Shown here: positions 10,481 to 16,418 of the stretch, one piece after another
Position numbering within the stretch: the first letter of the stretch is position 1
How the letters are laid out: every line of letters begins with the position of its first letter
NCBI GenBank assembly: GCA_946480015.1
Contig: CAMLIL010000112.1
Coordinates: forward strand, 1 to 16,418
Direction: 5' to 3'
Source: an uncultured Oxalobacteraceae bacterium
GTDB taxonomy: Bacteria; Pseudomonadota; Gammaproteobacteria; Burkholderiales; Burkholderiaceae
DNA: 16,418 nt
The notes under the pieces: model-generated
What the model saw: only the letters and a program-made list of their open reading frames with translations
What the model was told of the DNA's origin: nothing
Database searches by the model: none
Position numbers and translations under genes: made by a program

Positions 10481-10531
10481 GGTTAAGCTTGGCGGGCTAA
10501 TATTGCAGGTGTTAACCGATCTCCGCAGACA

Positions 10532-11482
10532 ATGGCCGACAACGAACAATCCGATCCTCCCAACGCGCCCCGCGTCCCCGATCGCCGTGCTGCCGAAGCG
10601 CGCCCGCGCTACCAGAAAGAAAACGACACGCCGATGGCCCTGGCGCGCCGCGTACTGGCCTCGCGCTGGCGGGCGCTGCGCGACAAGATCGGACGCGATT
10701 ACATGCGCCGTACCTTGCGGATCGGTATTTCAGCAAGGATTTTTCACCCGGAGCCGGGATCGACCGGCCTGCGCAGCAAGAATCTGCAGTATCTGGAAGA
10801 GTCGATTGCCCAGTGGGTGATGTCGCGCGACGTACTGGTGTTCATGATTCCCACGGTGAATACCAACGGCTTGCTGCACCCCAGTAATATCACCCTGCGC
10901 CATTACGCCCGCCACCTGGACGGACTGGTGCTGCAAGGCGGGGCCGACGTGTCGCCCCAGACGTATTCGGAAACGCCCACCCGCCCCGAATGGAACGGCG
11001 ACCGCGCGCGCGACGTCTACGAACTGGAGCTGCTGCATGAGTTTGTCGATGCCGGCAAGCCGGTGCTGGGCATTTGCCGCGGCTGCCAGCTGATCAATGT
11101 CGCCTTCGGCGGCACCCTGTACCAGGACGTCGCCACCAATGTGCCGGAGGCGCTGGCCCATGTGCACAGCGATTATGATGCGCACCGCCACGCGATCGAA
11201 TTCGCGCCGGGCTCCACGCTGGGGCGAATGTTTCCCGCCATCAAGGGCGCCGTGGTCAATTCGATTCACCATCAGGCCGTCAAGGATCTGGGCCGCGAGA
11301 TCCGCATCGAGGCCATGTCGCATCCGGACGGCATCGTCGAGGCGATCCGCTACCAGCGCGCCGATTTCGTCATGGGCTTGCAATGGCACCCGGAATTTCA
11401 CCGCGCCGGCGGCGCCGATCTGCTCGACTGCACGCCGATCCTGGACGAATTCCTGCGCTCGGCGCGGGAAACCCGGTTTTGA
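10532..11482 (+). CDS. Class I glutamine amidotransferase-like hydrolase (peptidase C26, PuuD-like)
   Basis: A 316-residue protein of the gamma-glutamyl-gamma-aminobutyrate hydrolase family. The catalytic Cys is C182 in GICRGCQLINV, with H286 and E288 in QWHPEF completing the triad; GLVLQGGADVSP and NSIHHQAV are further family motifs. PuuD-like enzymes release glutamate from gamma-glutamyl amides in polyamine breakdown in the cytoplasm. The enzyme core starts near residue 60 (RTLRIGISARIF); the first ~60 residues are a charged Arg/Pro-rich extension absent from the roughly 254-residue E. coli PuuD. An internal ATG at 10634 (M35) would remove half of this extension, and neither start has a good Shine-Dalgarno sequence. 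No other polyamine (puu) genes are nearby, so the exact substrate is open. Confidence 0.88.
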   Translation: MADNEQSDPPNAPRVPDRRAAEARPRYQKENDTPMALARRVLASRWRALRDKIGRDYMRRTLRIGISARIFHPEPGSTGLRSKNLQYLEESIAQWVMSRDVLVFMIPTVNTNGLLHPSNITLRHYARHLDGLVLQGGADVSPQTYSETPTRPEWNGDRARDVYELELLHEFVDAGKPVLGICRGCQLINVAFGGTLYQDVATNVPEALAHVHSDYDAHRHAIEFAPGSTLGRMFPAIKGAVVNSIHHQAVKDLGREIRIEAMSHPDGIVEAIRYQRADFVMGLQWHPEFHRAGGADLLDCTPILDEFLRSARETRF

Positions 11483-11485
11483 GAT

Positions 11486-11512
11486 GCGACAAAGGCGACA
11501 TCGGCGACAAAT
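11486..11512. promoter_or_regulatory. Three 9-bp direct repeats, likely operator of the RES toxin-antitoxin module
   Basis: GCGACAAAG (11486-11494), GCGACATCG (11495-11503) and GCGACAAAT (11504-11512) are tandem with no gaps. The GCGACA of the second copy (11495-11500) is also the -35 box of the promoter. They begin 3 bp after the amidotransferase stop. A DNA-binding antitoxin sitting here would block its own promoter. Confidence 0.6.
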
Positions 11513-11523
11513 GCGTATATAAT
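11495..11523 (+). promoter_or_regulatory. Promoter of the RES toxin-antitoxin operon
   Basis: A perfect TATAAT (11518-11523) lies 17 bp after GCGACA (11495-11500), four of six matches to the -35 consensus. Transcription would start near 11530, giving a leader of about 23 nt with GGAGG (11542-11546) placed six bases before the antitoxin ATG. Confidence 0.7.
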
Positions 11524-11552
11524 GGCGTGAACGCTCTTTCTGGAGGTGCGCC

Positions 11553-12173
11553 ATGCATGCCGCTTTAGCTTGTATCCCTACATCGGCGGTCTCGTCGGAA
11601 GAACTGGACCGGTTCCGCCAGGTGGCGCTGATTCGCGACGAGCCGCGCTTTCGCCAATTGCTCAATGAACTGGTGGCGTCGAAAGTCGGCGTCGAGCCGG
11701 CGCGGCTTGCCACGCCGGACGAGCGCGAAGAAATGCTTGCGCGCCTGCGCGCACGGCCCGAGGCGCAGCCGGTCGACCCGTGGCAAGCCAGCGCCACCGA
11801 CCTGCAGCAGGGCCGCATCGCCTTGCTGGCCGAATTCAATCGGCCGGGCAATCTGCCGCTGGCACGCTATGTCAGCCTGGCCGCCAAGTCGCGCCAGCAC
11901 ATTTATAAACTCATCAAGGCAGGCAAGCTGCTGGCGCTCAGCGTGGGCGGGCGCGGCATTCACATTCCCGACTGGCAGCTGGCGGCCGCGCCGGCGGCCC
12001 TGACCCAGGCCGTGCTGGCGCGCGCCCCCGGCGTGGATGCCTGGACCGTGTATCACGCGCTGAGCGCGGCCAGCGAGCGCTTCGGCGGCAAAGCCCCGGT
12101 CGACGCGGTCACCCTGGCCAGCGTGGATCGCCTGGCGGCGAGTGTGCTCGACACGCTCGGAATCCATCCTTGA
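11553..12173 (+). CDS. Antitoxin of RES module: DNA-binding protein with MbcA/ParS-like C-terminus
   Basis: A 206-residue protein encoded directly before a RES toxin, with overlapping stop and start. Residues ~105-147 (RYVSLAAKSRQHIYKLIKAG, then GGRGIHIPDWQL) look like a helix-turn-helix with a small wing of the MerR/excisionase kind. Residues ~161-206 (VDAWTVYHALSAASERFGGK, then APVDAV...LDTLGIHP) resemble the toxin-binding MbcA/ParS (DUF2384) C-terminus. Residues 1-100 are helical and charged (EELDRFRQVALIRDE, EREEMLARLRAR) with no family I recognise. Known Xre-MbcA antitoxins of RES toxins are about 130-160 residues, so this one is long and has a different DNA-binding part. GGAGG six bases upstream supports the ATG. 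It probably neutralises the toxin by direct binding and represses the promoter at the 9-bp repeats; both are inferences. Confidence 0.75.
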   Translation: MHAALACIPTSAVSSEELDRFRQVALIRDEPRFRQLLNELVASKVGVEPARLATPDEREEMLARLRARPEAQPVDPWQASATDLQQGRIALLAEFNRPGNLPLARYVSLAAKSRQHIYKLIKAGKLLALSVGGRGIHIPDWQLAAAPAALTQAVLARAPGVDAWTVYHALSAASERFGGKAPVDAVTLASVDRLAASVLDTLGIHP

Positions 12174-12745
12174 CCTTCCTCCTGCCGACCACCTGCATCG
12201 CATCGGGCGCCTCGCTGCTGCACGTCAGCCGCATTGCATATGCCGGCAGCGAGCTGTATTTCGGCTGTGCGGGCAACCGCTACGACGACCCGGCCGGCAA
12301 TTATGGCGTGCTGTATGCCGCCTTCGACCTGCCGACCGCGCTGATGGAATCGGCATTCCACACCCACCGCTGGTACCGCGCGCCCCACCTGATGACGCAG
12401 CTGGAATTGGGCCAGCGCATGGTGCGCGATCTTGCCGTGTTCGACGCGCTCAGCGTGCTCGATCTGAACGCGCCCGGCGTCATGGCCGGCCAGCTTGGCC
12501 TGAACCTGAACCAGCTCACCAGCCGCGATTACCGCCACACCCAGCGCATCGGCGCCCTGGCGTATGCGCAGCCGGGCATCGACGGTATTTTGTATCCGTC
12601 GCGGAACAACTATCCCGGCCTGTGCCTGGCGCTGTTCGACCGCTGCCGGCCCAAACTCGGCCTGGTGGCCGATATCGCGCTGAACCAGCACCTGCATTGG
12701 CCGCATTTCCAGCGCCAGTACGCGGTAAGGGTCACCCCTATTTAG
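12170..12745 (+). CDS. RES-domain toxin (probable NAD+-degrading enzyme)
   Basis: A 191-residue RES-fold protein. The three name-giving residues fit R37 ([18 protein letters not shown]), E60 (TALMES) and S144 (GILYPSRNN). Characterised RES toxins such as MbcT and Res-Xre toxins use this ADP-ribosyltransferase-like fold to destroy cellular NAD+. The start is TTG (12170-12172), overlapping the antitoxin TGA by the sequence TTGA, so translation depends on the antitoxin; the rare start may keep toxin output low. The full length and intact key residues suggest an active toxin. The stop codon lies inside the last bases of the convergent ligase gene (8-bp overlap). An ATG start further in would remove the conserved N-terminal strand, so TTG is preferred. 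Confidence 0.87.
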   Translation: MTFLLPTTCIASGASLLHVSRIAYAGSELYFGCAGNRYDDPAGNYGVLYAAFDLPTALMESAFHTHRWYRAPHLMTQLELGQRMVRDLAVFDALSVLDLNAPGVMAGQLGLNLNQLTSRDYRHTQRIGALAYAQPGIDGILYPSRNNYPGLCLALFDRCRPKLGLVADIALNQHLHWPHFQRQYAVRVTPI

Positions 12746-13859
12746 CCCCCCTGAAGCGCTCGATGGCCGCATTCACCATGCCCTCGGCGCTGCCCTGGTC
12801 TTCGTACTGGCGGCGCAGGTAGGAAGCGTCGCTGCCCTGGTCGGCCGCGGCGGTCAAGTGGCGCAGCGCCGCCGTGCTGCCCAGCAGTTCGCCCTGGCGC
12901 TCCATCTTGCGCAGCGTGGTCAGGATATCTTCGCGCAGCGACATCGTTTCGTAAGTCTTGGGATGGGTGATGGCGCCGTCGAGCCCGAACCGGCAGGCCT
13001 GGAAGCGGTTGAAGTTATACACCAGGTAGTCGTCCTCGACCGGCGGCTCTTCGCGCCGCTCGAGCAGATAGCCGCACAGCGCCTGCAGGTAGCCGGCCAG
13101 CGCGGCGGCGCGCTCCACCGTCAGCGGGGTGTCGCACACGCGCAGTTCGATGGTGCCGTATTCCGGCTTGGGCCGCACATCCCAGTAAAAGTCCTTCATG
13201 CTCTTGATGATGCCGGTGCCTTCCATCTTGGCGAAGTAGACGTTGGCGAATTCTTCCCAGCTCAGGGTGAACGGCGCCCGCCCGCTCATCGGGAAGGCGA
13301 ACACGGAATTCAGCCGGGCCGAATTGAACAGGCTGTCATGTCCCTGCACGAAGGGCGACGAAGCCGACAGCGCAATGAAGTGGGGAATGTAGCGGTTCAG
13401 CGAATGCAGCAGGAACATGGCGTCGTCGCCGGAGGCGCAGCCGATGTGCACGTGCTGGCCGAATACCGTGAACTGCTTGGCCAGGTAGCCGTACAGCGAG
13501 GACAGTTCGCGAAAGCGCTCCTTCGGATAGATTTTCTGCTCGGACCAGTGCTGGAACGGGTGGGTGCCGCCGCCGCACAGGCCGATATTGAGCTGGTCGG
13601 CGGCGGCCACCAGGGTGTCGCGGATCTCGAGCAGTTCGGCCAGCAGCGGCACGTGCGCCGAGTGCACGCTCGAATTAATTTCGATCATGCTCTCGGTGAT
13701 TTCCGGCGTGACGTTGCCGGGAAAAGGCTTGCGCGCCAGCAGGTGCAGCAAGTCCGGGCTGGCGGCGGTCAGGTTGAAATCCGACAGGCTCACCAGCTGC
13801 AGTTCAAGTTCGACGCCGAAGGTCAGGGCCTTGGAATCGGCAAAGGGTTCGAGTGGCAT
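12738..13859 (-). CDS. ybdK: YbdK-type carboxylate-amine ligase (glutamate-cysteine ligase family 2)
   Basis: A 373-residue ATP-dependent ligase, almost the same length as E. coli YbdK (372), which shows weak gamma-glutamylcysteine synthetase activity. Family motifs are in order: [10 protein letters not shown] (E17, E19), [36 protein letters not shown], and [20 protein letters not shown]. The true substrate of this group is unresolved. The frame is open upstream to 13994, but the ATG at 13859 has GGAGG (13870-13866) at six bases and gives the conserved [15 protein letters not shown] start. One base separates this ATG from the TGA of the antiporter gene, so the two are an operon with coupled translation and the ribosome binding site lies inside the upstream gene. 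The 3' end overlaps the convergent RES toxin gene by 8 bp. Confidence 0.93.
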   Translation of the reverse strand: MPLEPFADSKALTFGVELELQLVSLSDFNLTAASPDLLHLLARKPFPGNVTPEITESMIEINSSVHSAHVPLLAELLEIRDTLVAAADQLNIGLCGGGTHPFQHWSEQKIYPKERFRELSSLYGYLAKQFTVFGQHVHIGCASGDDAMFLLHSLNRYIPHFIALSASSPFVQGHDSLFNSARLNSVFAFPMSGRAPFTLSWEEFANVYFAKMEGTGIIKSMKDFYWDVRPKPEYGTIELRVCDTPLTVERAAALAGYLQALCGYLLERREEPPVEDDYLVYNFNRFQACRFGLDGAITHPKTYETMSLREDILTTLRKMERQGELLGSTAALRHLTAAADQGSDASYLRRQYEDQGSAEGMVNAAIERFRGAK

Positions 13860-13860
13860 G

Positions 13861-15039
13861 TCAGCCCTCCGTGGTTTCCCGCGCCCACACCAGCGCGCGT
13901 TGAATGATGATCGGACCGAAGACTTCAAGCAGCATCGTGACCGCGGCCATGGCCTGCAATTCCTCGGCCACGTCGACCCCGCGCAGGCGCGCATGTTCGA
14001 GCAGCAGAATCACGAAGACCGACAGCGGCGCCAGGCCGAGCCCGGTCAGGATGCCTTTGCGCCAGGATATGCCGGACAAATGCGCGAACGCCGTCACGCC
14101 GGCCGTTTTGGTGATCAGGCGCATGGCCACCACGCCCAGGGCCATTGCGCCGCCGGCCAATATCTGGCGCCAGTCGAGCGTGGAGGCGGCATACACGAAC
14201 AGCATCACGGTCAAGACTTCGCCGAGCGCGCCGAAATTGCGCTGTGCCTGGCTGAACGCGATGCGCCGGTGGCGCGCCACCAGCCCGAACGCGAGGCTGG
14301 CCACCACCGGCGAGAGCTGGGTGGTGTAGGTCAGCGCCACCAGCAGGATCACCGCCAGTGCGAAGCCGACGGTGGCGTCGTGGGCCAGGTTGCCGAGCTG
14401 GCGCAGCACGGCCGGCACCACCAGGCCGAACACGGTACCCACCAGCAGCGACATCGACAGGGCCACCAGGCTGTTGAGGGTGGCGTCGCCGATGTCTTCC
14501 GAGGTGTGGAACAGCCAGAAGCCGACCACCACGTTGAAGGTAAACACGCACAGCACGCAGTTAAGCGCCGACAAGTGCAGCACGCGCTCGGTCACCTGGC
14601 CCGAGCTGCGCATTTCGTTGACCACGCGGATCACGGTGGCGGGGGAGGTGGCGATGGCCAGCGCCGCCACCATCAGCGCGGTCATGATGGAGGTGTCGAA
14701 GGCCATTGCCACCAGGTACACGCCGACGAAGGTGAGCAGCGCCTCGACCAGCGAGGCGGCCCCGAACCAGGGGTTGGTGCGCAGCCAGCGCAGGTTGATG
14801 CGGTAGCCGAGTTCGAACAGGATCAGGCCGAAGCCCACATCGGCGGCAATCAAGGCCTGGCCGCCTTCCGATGGCGGCAGGACGCCCAGCTGGGTACTGG
14901 CCAGGGCGAAGCCGACCAGTCCGTAAAAGCTGATGCGCGGCAGGCCGGTCAGGCGCTGGCCAAACTCGCCCGCCAGCCAGGCAAGGCAGATTGCCACAGG
15001 CCACGAGAGGTTGGTCAGGATCGTTAACAGGTCTGGCAT
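13861..15039 (-). CDS. CPA2-type cation:proton antiporter (membrane domain only)
   Basis: From the chosen start this is 392 residues with about 12 membrane helices and no C-terminal RCK/TrkA-N or USP domain; it ends in [12 protein letters not shown]. It resembles the Na+/H+ exchanger (KefB/NhaP-like) transporter domain: [38 protein letters not shown] and [24 protein letters not shown] are typical positions. It should exchange Na+ or K+ for protons across the inner membrane. An in-frame GTG at 15093 would add 18 residues, but ATG at 15039 has AAGGA just upstream (15048-15044) and starts at the first helix. It is the first gene of a pair with the YbdK-type ligase. The 103-bp upstream gap (15040-15142) holds no promoter I would defend. 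Confidence 0.88.
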   Translation of the reverse strand: MPDLLTILTNLSWPVAICLAWLAGEFGQRLTGLPRISFYGLVGFALASTQLGVLPPSEGGQALIAADVGFGLILFELGYRINLRWLRTNPWFGAASLVEALLTFVGVYLVAMAFDTSIMTALMVAALAIATSPATVIRVVNEMRSSGQVTERVLHLSALNCVLCVFTFNVVVGFWLFHTSEDIGDATLNSLVALSMSLLVGTVFGLVVPAVLRQLGNLAHDATVGFALAVILLVALTYTTQLSPVVASLAFGLVARHRRIAFSQAQRNFGALGEVLTVMLFVYAASTLDWRQILAGGAMALGVVAMRLITKTAGVTAFAHLSGISWRKGILTGLGLAPLSVFVILLLEHARLRGVDVAEELQAMAAVTMLLEVFGPIIIQRALVWARETTEG

Positions 15040-15142
15040 AAAGTCCTTCAGAGTTGACGGGAATTTAAAGCCGCCAAATTCTACAAGACCCACCCCCGCG
15101 CACGATTCGGATGCTTAAACTTCGTGCAACTTGGTCAAACCG

Positions 15143-16312
15143 CTATTTACTCAGCTGTCGCATGGCCCGTTCGAGCCCGTCTATGGTGACGGGAAACATG
15201 CGGTTGTTCATGATTTGGCGGATCAGGGCGACCGACTGGCGGTATTGCCACACGCCTTCCGGCTCCGGGTTGAGCCAGATGAATTTGGGAAAGGCGCTGC
15301 AGAAGCGCGCCAGCCACTCTGCACCGGCTTCCTCGTTGTTGTATTCCACCGAGCCGCCCGGCGCCAGCACTTCGTAGGGGCTCATGGTGGCGTCGCCGAC
15401 AAAGATCAGCTTGGTGTCGGGCGGATATTTACGCAGCACGTCCCAAGTGGGGAAGCGCTCGGCGCTGCGGCGCCGGTTGTTTTTCCACAGGTAATCGTAG
15501 ACGCAGTTGTGGAAATAAAAGAATTCCATGTTCTTGAATTCGCTGCCGGCCGCCGAAAACAGTTCTTCGGTGCGCTGGATGTGGTCGTCCATGCTGCCGC
15601 CCACGTCCAGCAGCATCAGCACCTTGATGTTGTTGCGCCGTTCCGGCTGCATCTTGATGTCGAGGTAGCCGGCGTTGCTGGCGGTGGCGCGGATGGTTTC
15701 GTCCAGCGCCAGTTCCTCGTCGGCACCGTCGCGCGCGAACTTGCGCAGGCGCCGCAGCGCCACCTTGATGTTGCGCGTGCCCAGCTCGCGGTCGCTGTCG
15801 TAATCGCGGTAGCTGCGCTGTTCCCATACTTTGACGGCGCTGCGGTTGCGGCCCTGGCCACCGATGCGGATGCCTTCCGGATTGGTGCCGCCGTGGCCGA
15901 ACGGCGAGGTGCCGCCGGTGCCTATCCATTTGTTGCCGCCTTCGTGGCGTTCCTTCTGTTCGTTCAGCAGTTCCCTGAGCCGGTCCATCAGCTTGTCGTA
16001 GCCGAACTTTTGCAGCTGGGCTTTTTGCTCGGGTGTCAGTTCGCGCTCCATCCGCTTGACCAGCCAGTCGAGCGGAATGGCGGCGTTGCTGTCGAAGGCG
16101 GCGTTAATGCCGTGGAAGTATTGGCCGAAGGCGCGGTCGAACCTGTCGAAGTGGGCTTCGTCCTTGACCAGGGTGAGACGCGCCAGATAATAGAAGTCGT
16201 CCAGCGACAGGGTGATGACCTGCCGGTCCAGGGCTTCGAGCAAGGTGAGAAATTCCTTGATCGTGACCGGAATCCTGGCGTCCTTGAGCGTGAAGAAAAA
16301 GTCGATCAGCAC
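15143..16312 (-). CDS. CoxE-like VWA domain protein, partner of a MoxR ATPase
   Basis: A 389-residue cytoplasmic protein. The N-terminal ~130 residues are helical (LIDFFFTLKDARIPVTIKEF, which is typical), followed by a Gly-rich linker (GGTSPFGHGGTNPEG) and a basic region, then a C-terminal VWA domain. The MIDAS motif is DVGGSM with D236, G238 and S240, and the later IFVGDATMSPYE supplies a further acidic residue. VWA proteins encoded beside MoxR AAA+ ATPases act as metal-dependent adaptors in chaperone-like assembly or metal insertion; the client is unknown here. The start is GTG (16312-16310), 17 bp after the ATPase stop, with AGCAGG seven bases upstream. ATG alternatives are far inside, so GTG is well supported. 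Confidence 0.9.
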   Translation of the reverse strand: MLIDFFFTLKDARIPVTIKEFLTLLEALDRQVITLSLDDFYYLARLTLVKDEAHFDRFDRAFGQYFHGINAAFDSNAAIPLDWLVKRMERELTPEQKAQLQKFGYDKLMDRLRELLNEQKERHEGGNKWIGTGGTSPFGHGGTNPEGIRIGGQGRNRSAVKVWEQRSYRDYDSDRELGTRNIKVALRRLRKFARDGADEELALDETIRATASNAGYLDIKMQPERRNNIKVLMLLDVGGSMDDHIQRTEELFSAAGSEFKNMEFFYFHNCVYDYLWKNNRRRSAERFPTWDVLRKYPPDTKLIFVGDATMSPYEVLAPGGSVEYNNEEAGAEWLARFCSAFPKFIWLNPEPEGVWQYRQSVALIRQIMNNRMFPVTIDGLERAMRQLSK

Positions 16313-16329
16313 CTTGCTACCTGCTCGGC

Positions 16330-16418
16330 TTAACGGTTGGCTCTCGACATGGCGATCAGGCGTTCGAACAGGTGCACGTCCTGTTCGTTCTTGAGCAGGG
16401 CGCCGTGCAGCGGCGGCA
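16330..16418 (-). CDS. MoxR-family AAA+ ATPase, C-terminal end (5' part outside window)
   Basis: Only the last 28 residues plus stop are inside the window: PPLHGALLKNEQDVHLFERL, then IAMSRANR and TAA (16332-16330). This tail is what I know from the end of the MoxR-type ATPases encoded directly upstream of CoxE-like VWA proteins in betaproteobacteria and pseudomonads. The ATPase motifs (Walker A/B) would lie to the right of the window. The gap to the VWA gene is 17 bp in the same direction, consistent with a two-gene operon. Identification rests on the tail and the context. Confidence 0.7.
   Translation of the reverse strand, partial: PPLHGALLKNEQDVHLFERLIAMSRANR

Noticed and set aside
12142..12822. 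Plus-strand open frame of 226 codons overlapping the RES toxin in another frame
   Set aside because: Pro/Arg-rich with no motif; the frame starting at TTG 12170 carries the RES residues and the 4-base overlap with the antitoxin.
13860..13994. N-terminal extension of the YbdK-type ligase to 13994
   Set aside because: The extra 45 residues are Arg/Cys-rich and lie in the antiporter coding region; the ATG at 13859 has a good ribosome binding site and the conserved N-terminus.
15061..15081. GAATTT...AAATTC inverted repeat upstream of the antiporter
   Set aside because: Six AT-rich bases with a 9-base spacer are expected by chance, and no other support exists.

Overview
The window looks like a chromosomal piece of a GC-rich betaproteobacterium, probably Burkholderiales and perhaps Oxalobacteraceae (Massilia/Duganella-like). 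The support is the high GC third positions, the ParE/ParC sequences and arrangement, a MoxR-VWA pair of proteobacterial type, and REP-like hairpins with a CCCCGCG...CGAGGACGAC core. This placement is inference from general resemblance, not from a search. No tRNA, rRNA, IS element or CRISPR array was seen, and no gap between genes reaches 300 bp.

Left part (1-4986). The end of a GNAT acetyltransferase runs tail-to-tail into a minus-strand operon, which reads: AstE/AspA-type zinc hydrolase (best explained as a cyanophycin dipeptide hydrolase, CphZ/AotO type), then a YfcC/ArcD-family transporter whose start overlaps the hydrolase stop by one base. Divergent from this operon, across a short shared upstream region, lies a cyanophycinase with a signal peptide. 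Together they form a plausible complete route for using external cyanophycin: the polymer is cut outside the cytoplasm to beta-Asp-Arg, which is imported and split to Asp and Arg. A small exported Ala/Lys/Glu-rich protein follows.

Middle part (5011-11482). The minus strand carries topoisomerase IV, parE then parC, separated by a 72-bp near-palindrome; a related single REP-like hairpin lies beyond the parC stop. Divergent from parE is a protein of two degenerate receiver domains with Asn at both phospho-acceptor positions, followed by a class I glutamine amidotransferase (PuuD/peptidase C26-like).

Right part (11486-16418). A two-gene toxin-antitoxin module encodes an unusually long DNA-binding antitoxin and a RES-domain toxin that begins at TTG, with a 4-base overlap. 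It has a near-ideal sigma-70-type promoter whose -35 region is built from three 9-bp direct repeats, a likely autoregulatory operator. The toxin end overlaps by 8 bp the end of a convergent minus-strand operon made of a CPA2-type cation/proton antiporter and a YbdK-type glutamate-cysteine ligase. Last, on the minus strand, come a CoxE-like VWA protein and the C-terminal end of its MoxR AAA+ ATPase partner.

The strongest leads are the cyanophycin scavenging locus with its candidate dipeptide importer, the non-canonical RES antitoxin with its iterated operator, the twin pseudo-receiver protein, and the REP-like palindrome inside the topoisomerase IV operon.
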